Below are positions 25,438 through 35,058 of a stretch of DNA of 64,000 nt, one piece after another. Under the pieces are notes generated by a model. The model saw only the letters and a program-made list of their open reading frames with translations, did no database searches and was not told the origin of the DNA. This stretch comes from Glycomyces sp. TRM65418 (GTDB lineage: Bacteria > Actinomycetota > Actinomycetes > Mycobacteriales > Micromonosporaceae). Both the position numbers and the translations under genes were made by a program. The DNA lies in assembly GCF_019710475.1 (NCBI RefSeq), contig NZ_JAJFAX010000011.1:1-64000 (forward strand), in the 5' to 3' direction. How positions within the stretch are numbered: the stretch's first letter is position 1; every line of letters starts with the position of its first letter.

Positions 25438-26091
25438 ATGGAGCATTCGAATCCATTCTCCTCGCAGCTGGAGAAGGACGTCGTCAGCGCGGTCGCCCGT
25501 CGCGGCAGTGGCGACCCCTCCTCGATGGGCCTGGACAGCATGGTCTTCGACCGCCTGCTCAAGGAGCACATCCTGTTCCTGGGTTCGGACGTCAACTCGG
25601 AGATCGCCAACCGTCTGTGCGCCCAGCTGCTCCTGCTCGAGGCCGAGGACGACCAGCGCGACATCAAGCTCTACATCAACTCGCCCGGCGGCTCGGTCTA
25701 CGACGGCATGGCCATCTACGACACCATGCAGTACATCAAGAACGACGTCGCCACCGTCGGCATGGGCATGGCCGCCTCCATGGGCCAGCTGCTCCTGTGC
25801 GCCGGCACCGCGGGCAAGCGCTACGCCCTCCCGCACGCGCGCATCATGATGCACCAGCCCTCCGGCGGCATCGGCGGCACCGCGTCCGACGTGGCGATCC
25901 TCGCCGAGCAGATGCTCTACACCAAGCAGATGTTCCAGGAGCGCGTCGCCGAGCACACCGGCCGCACGGTCGAGGAGATCGAGCGCGACTCGGACCGCGA
26001 CCGCTGGTTCACCGCCGCCGAGGCGAAGGACTACGGCTTCATCGACCACGTCGTCAAGCGGGTGGCCGACGTCCCCGCCGAGGCCAACTAG
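25438..26091 (+). CDS. clpP1: ATP-dependent Clp protease proteolytic subunit ClpP1
   Basis: 217 aa from the ATG at 25438 (AAGGTG 7-8 nt upstream; in-frame starts exist further upstream but lack a better site). Serine protease core with Ser115 in GMAASMGQ and His139 in MMHQPSGG, plus the IKLYINSPGGSVYDGMAIYDTMQYI signature. Forms a mixed tetradecamer with ClpP2 and works with ClpX/ClpC1. The N-terminal extension is longer than in E. coli, as in other actinobacteria. Co-transcribed with clpP2 (19-nt gap). Confidence 0.96.
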   Translation: MEHSNPFSSQLEKDVVSAVARRGSGDPSSMGLDSMVFDRLLKEHILFLGSDVNSEIANRLCAQLLLLEAEDDQRDIKLYINSPGGSVYDGMAIYDTMQYIKNDVATVGMGMAASMGQLLLCAGTAGKRYALPHARIMMHQPSGGIGGTASDVAILAEQMLYTKQMFQERVAEHTGRTVEEIERDSDRDRWFTAAEAKDYGFIDHVVKRVADVPAEAN

Positions 26092-26110
26092 TAAGGAAGA
26101 GGGGAACCAG

Positions 26111-26773
26111 ATGATGGACATCAACGCCCAATCCGGCGGCTTCGGCCCGCAGGCCCGCTACATCGTCCCGTCGTTCACCGAGAAGACCTCGTACGGGGTC
26201 AAGGAGATGAACCCGTACAACAAGATGTTCGAAGACCGGATCATCTTCCTCGGGTCCCCGGTCGACGACACCTCGGCCAACGACATCATGAGCCAGCTGA
26301 TCGTCCTCGAGGGCAACGACCCCGAGCGCGACATCATCATGTACATCAACTCGCCCGGCGGCTCGCTCACCGCGCTGATGGCCATCTACGACACGATGCA
26401 GTACGTGCGCCCGGACATCCAGACCGTGTGCATGGGCCAGGCCGCGTCGGCCGCGGCCGTGCTGCTCGCGGCCGGGACCCCCGGCAAGCGCACCGCGCTG
26501 CCGAACTCCCGCGTGATCGTCCACCAGCCGGCCACCGAGGGCACCTTCGGCCAGGCCTCCGACATGGAGATCCAGGCCCGCGAGATCATGCGCATGCGCG
26601 ACCAGCTGGAGAACATCCTCTCCCGCCACACCGGTCAGCCGGTCGAGAAGGTCCGCCGCGACATCGAGCGCGACAAGATCTTCACCGCCGAGGAGGCCGT
26701 CGAGTACGGCATCGTCGACAACGTCCTGACCTACCGCAAGAAGAACGCGCTGCCGGCCGAGGCCACCGCGTAG
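26111..26773 (+). CDS. clpP2: ATP-dependent Clp protease proteolytic subunit ClpP2
   Basis: 220 aa, ATG with GAGGGGA. Ser113 in MGQAASAAAVLLAAG and His138 in VIVHQPATEG. The N-terminal propeptide region (about 30 residues) is typical for actinobacterial ClpP2 and is probably processed. Partner of ClpP1. Ends at a strong terminator before clpX. Confidence 0.96.
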   Translation: MMDINAQSGGFGPQARYIVPSFTEKTSYGVKEMNPYNKMFEDRIIFLGSPVDDTSANDIMSQLIVLEGNDPERDIIMYINSPGGSLTALMAIYDTMQYVRPDIQTVCMGQAASAAAVLLAAGTPGKRTALPNSRVIVHQPATEGTFGQASDMEIQAREIMRMRDQLENILSRHTGQPVEKVRRDIERDKIFTAEEAVEYGIVDNVLTYRKKNALPAEATA

Positions 26774-27137
26774 CGCCGGGAACTCCCGCGGGATGCGGCG
26801 AGCCCGGCTCGCCGCATCCCGCCACCCGGCTCCGGCAGCTCGCCCCTGGGCGGGGAGCTCAGACGACAGTGCTGTAATACGACGGGGCCTCGCCTCTGAT
26901 CGATCGCCCCCTTGTGTCGGCCGGCCGCGATACCGTGGCGCTGGCGCCGGCCGCGCCCGGGACACCCGTCCCGCGGCGCGTCCAGGGAGGCGGCGGTTCG
27001 CGAGTCGCGCCGAGGGTGGCGTCCTGGCCGCAAATGCGAAATACTGATTCGGAGACACCGGTTCGTCCTGAATCAACGGAGCAAGCACGCACGCTTGGTG
27101 CAGCCCACGGGCTTCGCCGGGGGAGGGAGTTACCGCG
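26774..27137 (+). other. clpP2-clpX intergenic region
   Basis: 364 bp with the clpP2 terminator (26788-26822) and, downstream, a TAATAC -10-like hexamer in CTGTAATACGAC around 26875, consistent with a separate clpX promoter and a leader of about 250 nt. No gene seen. Confidence 0.5.
26788..26822 (+). terminator. Long perfect hairpin after clpP2
   Basis: 17-bp arms (GCGGGATGCGGCGAGCC and complement) around one base. Physically a 15-bp stem with a 5-nt loop. Confidence 0.75.
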
Positions 27138-28436
27138 ATGGCACCACGCCTGGGTGACAGCGAGATCTTGAAGTGCTCGTTCTGCTCGAAGTCGCAGCGC
27201 CAGGTGCGCAAGCTCATCGCCGGGCCGAACAACGTCTACATCTGCGACGAGTGCATCGACCTGTGCAACGAGATCATCGAAGAGGAGTTCGCCGAGGAAG
27301 CCGAAGTGGCCTGGGAAGATCTGCCCAAGCCCAAGGAGATCGTCGAGTTCCTCGACCAGTGGGTCATCGGACAGGACCACGCGAAGCGCTCGCTGGCCGT
27401 CGCGGTCTACAACCACTACAAGCGGGTCCAGCTCGACGAGCTCGGCTCGAACCGGGGCGACCACGTGGAGCTCCAGAAGTCGAACATCCTCATGGTCGGA
27501 CCCACCGGCTCCGGAAAGACCCACCTGGCGCAGACCCTCGCCCGGATGCTGGACGTGCCGTTCGCGATCGCCGACGCCACCGCCCTCACCGAGGCCGGTT
27601 ATGTGGGCGACGACGTCGAGAACATCCTCCTGAAGCTCATCCAGGCCGCCGACTTCGACGTCAAGCGCGCCGAGACCGGCATCATCTACATCGACGAGAT
27701 CGACAAGGCCGGACGCAAGGCCGACAACCCCTCGATCACCCGCGACGTCTCCGGCGAAGGCGTGCAGCAGGCGCTCCTGAAGATCCTCGAAGGCACCCTC
27801 GCGTCGGTGCCGCCGCAGGGCGGGCGCAAGCACCCGCACCAGGAGCACATCCAGATCGACACCACGAACATCCTCTTCGTCTGCGGCGGCGCGTTCGCCG
27901 GGATCGAGGAGATCATCAAGAACCGGATCGGCAAGCGCACGGTGGGCTTCACCGCCCCGCTGCACGAGGCCGGCGACGCGGCGGACGACGCGATCGTCTC
28001 CCAGATCATGCCCGACGACCTGCTGAAGTACGGCCTCATCCCCGAGATGGTCGGGCGCCTCCCCATTCTGACCACTGTGGATCACCTGGACAAGGCGGCG
28101 CTGCTGCGCATCCTCACCGAGCCGAAGAACGCGCTCGTGAAGCAGTACCAGCGCCTGCTCGAACTCGACGGGGTCGAGCTGGTGTTCACCGAGGACGCGC
28201 TGGAGCCCATCGTGGAGTCGGCGCTGCTGCGCGGCACCGGCGCGCGCGGGCTCCGGGCCATCATGGAAGAGGTCCTGCAGCCGGTGATGTTCGAGATCCC
28301 CTCGCGCGCCGACGAGGTCGCGAAGGTCGAGATCACCGCCGACGTGGTGCGCCGCAACGTGAATCCGACGCTGGTGCCGAGAACGAAGGCCACCCCGCGC
28401 CGGGCGATCCGCCCGAGGCGCGAGAAGTCGGCCTAG
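27138..28436 (+). CDS. clpX: ATP-dependent Clp protease ATP-binding subunit ClpX
   Basis: 432 aa, ATG preceded by GGGAGGGAG. N-terminal C4 zinc domain (Cys13, 16, 36, 39) that binds adaptors and forms dimers. AAA+ core with Walker A GPTGSGKT (121-128), Walker B IIYIDEID (Asp186-Glu187), pore loop GYVGDD and sensor-2 [11 protein letters not shown]. Unfolds substrates into the ClpP1P2 chamber. Directly abuts the convergent membrane-protein gene at 28437. Confidence 0.97.
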   Translation: MAPRLGDSEILKCSFCSKSQRQVRKLIAGPNNVYICDECIDLCNEIIEEEFAEEAEVAWEDLPKPKEIVEFLDQWVIGQDHAKRSLAVAVYNHYKRVQLDELGSNRGDHVELQKSNILMVGPTGSGKTHLAQTLARMLDVPFAIADATALTEAGYVGDDVENILLKLIQAADFDVKRAETGIIYIDEIDKAGRKADNPSITRDVSGEGVQQALLKILEGTLASVPPQGGRKHPHQEHIQIDTTNILFVCGGAFAGIEEIIKNRIGKRTVGFTAPLHEAGDAADDAIVSQIMPDDLLKYGLIPEMVGRLPILTTVDHLDKAALLRILTEPKNALVKQYQRLLELDGVELVFTEDALEPIVESALLRGTGARGLRAIMEEVLQPVMFEIPSRADEVAKVEITADVVRRNVNPTLVPRTKATPRRAIRPRREKSA

Positions 28437-28760
28437 CTAATCCTCTTTGTTCTCGTCGCGGAGGCGTCGGTCGATGTCCCGGAGGAAGTCCGGGTCGTCG
28501 TCCGGCGCGACCGGCCCCTGCGGGCGGCGCGGGCCGCCGGCGCTGCCGCCGCGCCCGGGACCCGGTTGCGGGCGAGGGGGCCTGGCGCGTCCGACGGTGA
28601 ACCAGAGGATCCCGCCGACGATCGGAACGAGCACGATGATGAGCACCCACCAGGCGCGCGAGAGCTTCCTGGGGGCGTGTTCACCGCCGAGGCAGTCCGC
28701 TACCGCTGCGATGACCAGCGCCAGGTGTGCCAGGACCAGGAAGACGAACGCGCGGATCAT
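28437..28760 (-). CDS. Small membrane protein with PLD-nuclease N-terminal (PLDc_N) domain
   Basis: 107 aa. Two TM helices (about 3-23 and 36-58) with the PLDc_N pattern RKLSRAWWVLIIVLVPIVGGILWFTVGR. The Pro/Gly-rich cytosolic tail ends in an acidic DFLRDIDRRLRDENKED. Function unknown; common in actinobacteria. Its stop codon is adjacent to that of clpX. Confidence 0.85.
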   Translation of the reverse strand: MIRAFVFLVLAHLALVIAAVADCLGGEHAPRKLSRAWWVLIIVLVPIVGGILWFTVGRARPPRPQPGPGRGGSAGGPRRPQGPVAPDDDPDFLRDIDRRLRDENKED

Positions 28761-28809
28761 GGTCCAATCATGCCTGTCCCGAGCGCCGGGTACAACAACG
28801 GCACGGGTG

Positions 28810-28840
28810 GTTACTCGAAAGTAACTTCGTAGGATATAGT
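28810..28840 (+). promoter_or_regulatory. etfBA promoter with TTAC/GTAA dyad
   Basis: GTTAC-TCGAAA-GTAAC (28810-28825) lies just upstream of TATAGT (28835-28840), in the -35 region. Many TetR regulators of fatty-acid catabolism bind TTAC...GTAA dyads, and ETF takes electrons from acyl-CoA dehydrogenases, so lipid-responsive repression is plausible. Confidence 0.45.
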
Positions 28841-28940
28841 TTCAGTCCAGGACTCCTGGACCGATTGCACGGCTCGCGAGCGGTTCTGTGAAGCTCGCGG
28901 GCAGGAGCCGGCAGCGGCAAAACGACCTCGGAGGTTGTCG

Positions 28941-29717
28941 ATGAACATCGTGGTTCTGGTCAAGCAGGTCCCTGATTCGGGACTCGCAAGACAGCTGGAC
29001 GACCAGTTGCGGGTCGACCGCAACGGCGCCAACAACGTCATGGGAGAGCTCGACGAGTACGCCGTCGAGGCCGCCCTCCAGCTCAAGGAGGCCCACGGCG
29101 GCGAGGTCACCGTCCTCACGCTCGGTCCGAGCCAGGCCACGGAGACCGTGCGCAAGACCCTCGCGATGGGCGCCGACAAGGCGCTCCACATCGAAGACGA
29201 CGCCGTCGGCGGCTCCGACGCGCTCGCCACGTCCAAGATCCTCGCGGCGGCCCTCGGCCGCCTCGAATGGGACCTCGTCATCGCCGGTGCCGAGTCCACC
29301 GACTCGGGCATGGGGATCATGCCCCAGATGCTCGCCGCGCGCACCGGCGTCCCCGCCCTCACCGGCGCCCGCAAGATCGACACCGACGGCACCGCGATCA
29401 CCGTCGAGCACCAGCGTGCCAACGGCTACGACGTGCTCACCGCGAGCCTTCCGGCGATCGTCTCCGTCTGGGACACCATCAACACGCCGCGCTACCCGTC
29501 GCTCAAGGGCATCATGGCGGCCAAGCGCAAGCCCGTCGAGACGCTCGCCCTGTCCGACCTCGGCGTCGACGCCGCCGAAGTCGGGCCTTCCGGTGCCAAC
29601 AACGAGGTGCTCAGCGCCGCCGAGCGGCCGCCGCGCACCGCCGGCCAGATCGTCACCGACGAAGGCCAGGGCGGCACCGCGCTCGCCGAATTCCTCGCCG
29701 CTGAGAAGTTCATCTAG
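28941..29717 (+). CDS. etfB: Electron transfer flavoprotein, beta subunit
   Basis: 258 aa from the ATG at 28941, 6 nt after GGAGG. Shows the ETF-beta start MNIVVLVKQVPDSG, EYAVEAALQLKEAHGGEVTVLTLGP and the AMP-binding GAESTDSGMGIMPQMLAARTGVP. The pair passes electrons from acyl-CoA and other dehydrogenases to the quinone pool. Operon with etfA (9-nt gap). Confidence 0.96.
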   Translation: MNIVVLVKQVPDSGLARQLDDQLRVDRNGANNVMGELDEYAVEAALQLKEAHGGEVTVLTLGPSQATETVRKTLAMGADKALHIEDDAVGGSDALATSKILAAALGRLEWDLVIAGAESTDSGMGIMPQMLAARTGVPALTGARKIDTDGTAITVEHQRANGYDVLTASLPAIVSVWDTINTPRYPSLKGIMAAKRKPVETLALSDLGVDAAEVGPSGANNEVLSAAERPPRTAGQIVTDEGQGGTALAEFLAAEKFI

Positions 29718-29726
29718 GAGACCGCC

Positions 29727-30656
29727 ATGACCGACATCCTCGTGTACGTACCGAACTCCAGCAAGCACGCCGCCGAGGTCCTCACCCTGGCGCGTTCGCT
29801 CGGCGACGTCGCGGCGATCGCCTTCGACGACGCCGCGGCCTCGCTCGCGGGCGAATACGGCGCCGCCAAGGTCCACAAGGTCGAGGCCGCGGGCGTCGAC
29901 GACTACTTCGTGGACCCGAAGGCGACCGTCCTCATCGACCTGGTGCGCCAGAGCACGCCGGGCTTCTTCCTCCTGCCGAGCACCGACGAGGGCAAGGCCC
30001 TGGCCGCCCGCGTGGCGGTGGCGCTCGAGACCGGGCTGCTCACCGACGTCTCGGGCCTGGAGGCCGACGGGACCGCGACGCAGGACGCCTTCGCCGGCGC
30101 GACCGTGGTGAAGTCGAAGGCCACCAAGGGCTTCACGCTCGCCACGGTGAAGCAGGGCGCGCTCGATCCGGCCCCGGCCCCGGGCTCGCCCGCGGTCGAG
30201 ACCGTGACCGCGAACGTCGCCGAGAGCGACCAGCGCGTGCGGGTCGCCGAGCGGGTGGACGAGCCCGCGGGGGACCGGCCGAACCTGGCCGAGGCGCGCA
30301 TCGTCGTCTCGGGCGGCCGCGGCGTGGGCTCCTCGGAGGACTTCGCGCTCGTCGAGCGCGTGGCCGACGCCCTGGGCGGCGCGGTCGGCGCTTCGCGCGC
30401 GGCCACGGACGCCGGCTACTACCCGCACAAGTTCCAGGTCGGGCAGACCGGTACGACGGTGAGCCCGCAGCTGTACCTGGCGGTGGGCATCTCCGGCGCG
30501 ATCCAGCACCGGGCGGGCATGCAGACCTCGCGGACGATCGTGGCGGTGAACAAGGACGCGGACGCCCCGATCTTCGGCATGGCCGACTTCGGCGTCGTGG
30601 GCGACCTCTTCGAGATCCTGCCGCAGGCGCTCGAAGCGATCGAGAAGCGGAAGTAA
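29727..30656 (+). CDS. etfA: Electron transfer flavoprotein, alpha subunit
   Basis: 309 aa. C-terminal FAD domain with [68 protein letters not shown] and [30 protein letters not shown], all canonical. Partner of EtfB. Confidence 0.97.
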   Translation: MTDILVYVPNSSKHAAEVLTLARSLGDVAAIAFDDAAASLAGEYGAAKVHKVEAAGVDDYFVDPKATVLIDLVRQSTPGFFLLPSTDEGKALAARVAVALETGLLTDVSGLEADGTATQDAFAGATVVKSKATKGFTLATVKQGALDPAPAPGSPAVETVTANVAESDQRVRVAERVDEPAGDRPNLAEARIVVSGGRGVGSSEDFALVERVADALGGAVGASRAATDAGYYPHKFQVGQTGTTVSPQLYLAVGISGAIQHRAGMQTSRTIVAVNKDADAPIFGMADFGVVGDLFEILPQALEAIEKRK

Positions 30657-30670
30657 GCGCAGACGCGTAG

Positions 30671-30707
30671 CGGCCCGGTGCCCGCCCGAGAGGGCGGCAC
30701 CGGGCCG
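30671..30707 (+). terminator. Terminator after etfA
   Basis: 16-bp stem (CGGCCCGGTGC plus CCGCCC) with GAGA loop and one bulge. Confidence 0.7.
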
Positions 30708-30845
30708 TGACGCCGTACGGGCCCGGGCGGGGCGCGGCCGCGGAGCCTGCGCGAGCGAGTCCAGCCGGCTCACGGCGGTTCGAGACGATCACCGATCGCC
30801 GACGCCGGTTCGGCGGGGGCTTCATATCGTCGCAACAACGGTGCG

Positions 30846-30875
30846 TTACGCTTCGTGGCAGCCTCTCGTTATATG
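30846..30875 (+). promoter_or_regulatory. Candidate bioY promoter
   Basis: TTACGC (30846-30851), 18-bp spacer, TATATG (30870-30875), 25-30 nt before the SD of bioY. No clear BirA/BioQ operator seen. Confidence 0.4.
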
Positions 30876-30906
30876 GAACCTACAGATGATGTTGGAGGAA
30901 TCCGCC

Positions 30907-31518
30907 ATGGCCGCCCCAGCTGCCGCGATTGCCGCGCCCCGCGTTCTCGCCGACCTCCTGCCGGCGCACTCGCGCGCCGCCGCCGTCGCCCGCGACGCCG
31001 TGCTCGTGCTCGGCGGCGCCGCCGCCGTCGGCGCGTCGGCGCAGATCGCGTTCACCATCCCGCAGATCAGCCCGGTCCCGTTCGTGCTCACCACGTTCAC
31101 CGTGCTCCTCCTGGGCACCGCCTACGGGCCGCTCCGCGCGGGCCTGACCCTCGCGCTCTACCTCGCCGCCGGCGCGGCCGGCGTCCCCTGGTTCACCGAG
31201 GGCGCCTCCGGCTACGCCATGCCGACCTTCGGCTACATCATCGGCTTCCTCGCCGCCTCGATCGCGGTCGGCTTCCTCGCCCAGCGCGGCGGCGACCGCA
31301 CGATCCTCAAGACCGCCGGCCTCATGGTCGTCGGCAACGTCCTCATGTACGCGTGCGGCGTGCCCTATCTCGCCTACGCCCTCGACATGAGCGCCGGCGA
31401 GGCCGTCGGCGCCGGCATGGTCCCGTTCCTCGCCGGCGACGCCATGAAGCTCTTCCTCGCCGCCATGCTGCTTCCGGGCACCTGGTGGGCCGTCGACAAG
31501 TTCCGCAACGCGCGGTAA
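30907..31518 (+). CDS. bioY: BioY, substrate-binding (S) component of biotin ECF transporter
   Basis: 203 aa from the ATG at 30907 (GGAGG 8 nt upstream; in-frame upstream codons lie in the promoter). Six TM helices with BioY signatures: AQIAFTIPQISPVPFVLTTFTVLLLGTAYGPLRAGLTLALYLAAGAAGVPWFTEGASG and VLMYACGVPYLA. Imports biotin with a shared EcfAT module encoded elsewhere. Monocistronic. Confidence 0.95.
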   Translation: MAAPAAAIAAPRVLADLLPAHSRAAAVARDAVLVLGGAAAVGASAQIAFTIPQISPVPFVLTTFTVLLLGTAYGPLRAGLTLALYLAAGAAGVPWFTEGASGYAMPTFGYIIGFLAASIAVGFLAQRGGDRTILKTAGLMVVGNVLMYACGVPYLAYALDMSAGEAVGAGMVPFLAGDAMKLFLAAMLLPGTWWAVDKFRNAR

Positions 31519-31533
31519 CCGAGAGGCGAAACG

Positions 31534-31563
31534 CAGGGCCCCACCCGAACCGGTGGGGCCCTG
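31534..31563. terminator. Bidirectional terminator between bioY and HTH gene
   Basis: 12-bp perfect stem CAGGGCCCCACC/GGTGGGGCCCTG, 6-nt loop, in the convergent gap. Confidence 0.75.
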
Positions 31564-31571
31564 TCGTCGTC

Positions 31572-32483
31572 CTACTCGATCTCCCAGCCGATGCCCAGCG
31601 CGCCCGGCCTCGGCACCGGCTCCGCCAAGGCGACCGTCCGGCTCGGGCCCAACTGCAGGTCCCCGGTCTCGCGCTTCTCCCGCTGCAGGCTCGACTGCGC
31701 GAAGCGGTACACCCGCTTCGGGATCGCGTCCGGCGCGAACCGCACCTGGAGCGAGTACTGGTCCACCGGGTACCGGAACGCGTTCCCGTGCCCGCTGGAG
31801 ACCCCGCCGTTGCCCTGCACGACGATCTCGAACAAGTGCGTCGCGCCCTTCGGCAGCGGCGTGTCGAAGACGATCTCCGCCAGCGCCACCGGCGCGTCCG
31901 GGTGCCGCAGCACGTTCGGCACCGTGCAGTCGCGCACCGGCTTGAACTCGATGTCGTCGATCTCGCAGCCTTCGTCGCCGCGGTACAGCAGGATGTAGCG
32001 GTCCACGTCGTCCCGCCTCGCGCGCACCAGCATGGACAGCTCGAAGACCGATTCCTGCCACCCGGAGTCCACGTGGACGATGACTTGCTGGCTCAGAATG
32101 TCGAGCGTGTGCTCCCGCGAGGCGGGCACCTGGTCGCACAGTTCGCGCACCGCGTCCCCGCCGAGCACCGCGTCGGGCCGGGGGAGCTGGCCGCGGATCG
32201 ACCGGGGCCCGCGGGCCCGCTTGGGGCCCAGGAGCACGCGCAGCGATCCGGCGGGCAGTTCGAGGAGGTCTTCGAGGGCGGTGACGGCGGCCAGCGACTC
32301 GGCGCGCTCGGGGCGGGACCGGCCCGACTGCCAGTAGCTGAGGCTCGTCGTGGAGACGGTGATGCCGCGCATGGCGAGGCGGTGGCGGATGCGGTCGAGA
32401 CCGAGCCCGCTGGTCTGGATGGCGACGCGCAGGGCAGTGTGGAACGGCCCTGTGCGAAGCGCTTCGGCGAGCTCGGGCGTCAT
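31572..32483 (-). CDS. Helix-turn-helix protein with beta-rich C-terminal domain
   Basis: 303 aa from the ATG at 32483. The N-terminal 85 residues look like an XRE-type HTH (LGLDRIRHRLAMRGITVSTTSLSYWQSGRSRPERAESLAAVTALEDLLELPAGSL). The remainder is beta-rich (QQVIVHVDSGWQESVFELSMLVRARRDDVDRYILLYRG; THLFEIVVQGNGGVSSGHGNAFRYPVDQYSLQVRF) and unlike common sensors. A probable regulator found in actinobacteria; ligand and targets unknown. Confidence 0.7.
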   Translation of the reverse strand: MTPELAEALRTGPFHTALRVAIQTSGLGLDRIRHRLAMRGITVSTTSLSYWQSGRSRPERAESLAAVTALEDLLELPAGSLRVLLGPKRARGPRSIRGQLPRPDAVLGGDAVRELCDQVPASREHTLDILSQQVIVHVDSGWQESVFELSMLVRARRDDVDRYILLYRGDEGCEIDDIEFKPVRDCTVPNVLRHPDAPVALAEIVFDTPLPKGATHLFEIVVQGNGGVSSGHGNAFRYPVDQYSLQVRFAPDAIPKRVYRFAQSSLQREKRETGDLQLGPSRTVALAEPVPRPGALGIGWEIE

Positions 32484-32745
32484 CGGCACACACTTTCTCT
32501 CGACTCGGCCTCCGAAGAGTCCGGTCTCTTCGGCACCCGGCCTCGGGGCGGCGACTCCCCACCACCCGGAAAGGTAGGAGGATTCGACAGATTCTATCGC
32601 GCGACTACCCGCGCGTAATACGCCTACTTGTGCGAAAGTCCCAGGCCCGCGAATCCCAGTCCCCGGGACGGTCCGGGCGTCGACGTCACGTGCGCCGTCG
32701 CGGCCCGCAGGAGTGAGCCGCGCCGCGCCGTAGACTGGAGAGGCC

Positions 32746-33903
32746 ATGGCCTATCTCGATCACGCCGCGACCACGCCGATGCTCCCCCAGGCGCTCGACG
32801 CTTACGTGCGCACCGCACGAGCGCTCGGCAACGCCTCATCCCTCCACGGATCCGGGCGCGCCGCCCGCCGCACCGTCGAGGAGGCCCGCGAGCGCATCGC
32901 CGAGGCCCTGGGCGCCAAACCCGGCGAGGTCATCTTCACCGGCTCGGGCACCGAGGCCGACAACCTCGCCGTCAAGGGCGTCCACTGGGCCCGCCGCACC
33001 GCCGACCGCAACCGCGTGGTGACCACCGCGATCGAGCACCACGCCGTCGCCGACGCCGTCGCCTGGCTCGGCGACCACGAGCGGGCCGACGTCACCGAGC
33101 TCCCGGTCGACAAGCTCGGCCGCGTCGAGACCGCCGTCCTGGCCGAGCTCCTCGCCGAGCACTGCAAAGAGATCACCGTCCTCACCTGCATGTGGGCCAA
33201 CAACGAGGTCGGCACCCTCCAGCCGATCAGCGAGATCGCCGCCCTCGCCGAACCCCACGGCATCCCCGTCCACACCGACGCGGTCCAGGCCGTCGGCCAC
33301 GTCCCGGTCGACTTCGCCGCCTCCGGCGCCGCCGCGCTCACCCTGTCCGGGCACAAGCTCGGCGGCCCCACCGGCACCGGCGCGCTCATCCTGCGCCGCG
33401 ACGTCAAGGCCGTGCCGCTGCTGCACGGCGGCGGCCAGGAGCGCGAGATCCGGTCCGGCACGCTCGACGTGCCCGGCATCGCCGCGCTGGCCGAAGCGGT
33501 CGCGCACGCCGTGCGGCACCAGGAATCGGAGTTCCAGCGGCTCGCACTGCTGCGCGACGACCTCGTGGCGCGCCTGCGCGAGGCCGTCCCCGAAGCGGTC
33601 TACAACGGCGACCCCGAGTCGCGCCTCCCCGGCAACGCGCACTTCTCGTTCCCCGGCTGCGAAGGCGACGCGCTCCTGATGCTCCTCGACGCCGCCGGTG
33701 TCGAATGCGCCACAGGCTCGGCCTGCTCGGCCGGGATCGCCCAGCCCTCCCACGTGCTGCTCGCCATGGGCGCCGACGCCGACGACGCGCGGTCCTCCCT
33801 GCGCTTCACCCTCGGCTGGTCCACCACGCGAGCCGACGTCGACGCGCTCGTCGCCGCCCTCCCGGAGGCCGTGCGCCGCGCGAAGTCCGCCGGGCTCTCC
33901 TGA
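32746..33903 (+). CDS. Cysteine desulfurase
   Basis: 385 aa, ATG with GGAGAGG; TAGACT (32731-32736) is a -10-like element close to the start. PLP-binding Lys204 in LTLSGHKLGGPTGTGAL, persulfide Cys327 in ATGSACSAG, and conserved ANNEVGTLQP and HTDAVQA. As the gene before mnmA, it supplies sulfur for tRNA 2-thiouridine synthesis and possibly Fe-S clusters (IscS/NifS family). Confidence 0.95.
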   Translation: MAYLDHAATTPMLPQALDAYVRTARALGNASSLHGSGRAARRTVEEARERIAEALGAKPGEVIFTGSGTEADNLAVKGVHWARRTADRNRVVTTAIEHHAVADAVAWLGDHERADVTELPVDKLGRVETAVLAELLAEHCKEITVLTCMWANNEVGTLQPISEIAALAEPHGIPVHTDAVQAVGHVPVDFAASGAAALTLSGHKLGGPTGTGALILRRDVKAVPLLHGGGQEREIRSGTLDVPGIAALAEAVAHAVRHQESEFQRLALLRDDLVARLREAVPEAVYNGDPESRLPGNAHFSFPGCEGDALLMLLDAAGVECATGSACSAGIAQPSHVLLAMGADADDARSSLRFTLGWSTTRADVDALVAALPEAVRRAKSAGLS

Positions 33904-33939
33904 GCGCGCAGCGCCCGAACGCCGAGAAGGAACGCGGTT

Positions 33940-35058
33940 ATGGTTGAAGGCGTGAAACTGCGAGTACTGGCCGCCATGAGCGGCGGAGTCGACTCGGCCG
34001 TCGCCGCCGCGCGGGCCGTCGAGGCCGGGCACGACGTCACCGGCGTCCACCTGGCGCTGTCCAAGAACCCCCAGACCTACCGCACCGGGGCCCGCGGCTG
34101 CTGCACCGTCGAGGACTCCCGCGACGCCCGCCGCGCCGCCGACGTCATCGGCATCCCCTTCTACATCTGGGACATGGCCGAGCGCTTCCACGAGGACGTC
34201 GTCGAGGACTTCTACGCCGAGTACGCGGCCGGGCGCACCCCGAACCCGTGCCTGCGCTGCAACGAGAAGATCAAGTTCGCCGCGGTCCTCGACCGCGCGA
34301 TGGCCCTCGGCTTCGACGCCGTGGTCACCGGCCACTACGCCCGCAAGGGCGAGGACGGCCTCCTGCGCCGCGCGGTCGACCCCGGCAAGGACCAGTCGTA
34401 CGTGCTCGCCGTGCTCACCCCGGCCCAGCTCGCGCACTCGATGTTCCCCCTCGGCGACACGCCGAAGGACCAGGTGCGCGTCGAGGCCGAGACCCGCGGG
34501 CTCGCCGTGGCCCGCAAGCCCGACAGCCACGACATCTGCTTCATCGCCGACGGCGACACCTCCGGCTTCCTCAAGAACCGGCTCGGCGCCAAGGAAGGCG
34601 AGATCGTCGACGCCGCCTCGGGCGAGGTCCTCGGCAGCCACGACGGCTCCCACCAGTTCACCATCGGCCAGCGCCACGGCCTCGGCCTCAAGCGGCCCGC
34701 CGCCGACGGCAGGCCCCGCTACGTCCTCTCGATCACGCCCGTCGACAACCGCGTCCAGGTCGGGCCCCGCGAGGCCCTGCGCGTCGACCGCATCCGCACC
34801 GGCGCGCCCGTGTGGCTCGCCGACGAGCGCCGCGGCCCCTTCGAGGCCGAGATCCAGCTGCGCGCCCACGGCGAGGTCTACCCGGCCACGGTCACCCCCG
34901 AAGGGGACGGCCTCCACGCGCGGCTGCACCGGCCCGCGTACGGCGTCGCCGCCGGACAGGCCCTCGTCGTCTACGGCCCCGACGCGGCCCGGGGCGACAC
35001 GGTGCTCGCCTCCGGCACCATCGACGCGACCGAATCCGTCGAGGCGGCCAGTGTCTGA
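33940..35058 (+). CDS. mnmA: tRNA-specific 2-thiouridylase MnmA
   Basis: 372 aa. PP-loop SGGVDS (14-19), catalytic Cys104 in [12 protein letters not shown] and Cys200 in SHDICFI, plus [10 protein letters not shown]. Converts U34 of Lys/Glu/Gln tRNAs to 2-thiouridine using ATP and persulfide sulfur from the upstream desulfurase. A Cys-Cys pair (GCCTVED, 54-55) follows the first helices, as in actinobacterial orthologues. Confidence 0.96.
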   Translation: MVEGVKLRVLAAMSGGVDSAVAAARAVEAGHDVTGVHLALSKNPQTYRTGARGCCTVEDSRDARRAADVIGIPFYIWDMAERFHEDVVEDFYAEYAAGRTPNPCLRCNEKIKFAAVLDRAMALGFDAVVTGHYARKGEDGLLRRAVDPGKDQSYVLAVLTPAQLAHSMFPLGDTPKDQVRVEAETRGLAVARKPDSHDICFIADGDTSGFLKNRLGAKEGEIVDAASGEVLGSHDGSHQFTIGQRHGLGLKRPAADGRPRYVLSITPVDNRVQVGPREALRVDRIRTGAPVWLADERRGPFEAEIQLRAHGEVYPATVTPEGDGLHARLHRPAYGVAAGQALVVYGPDAARGDTVLASGTIDATESVEAASV

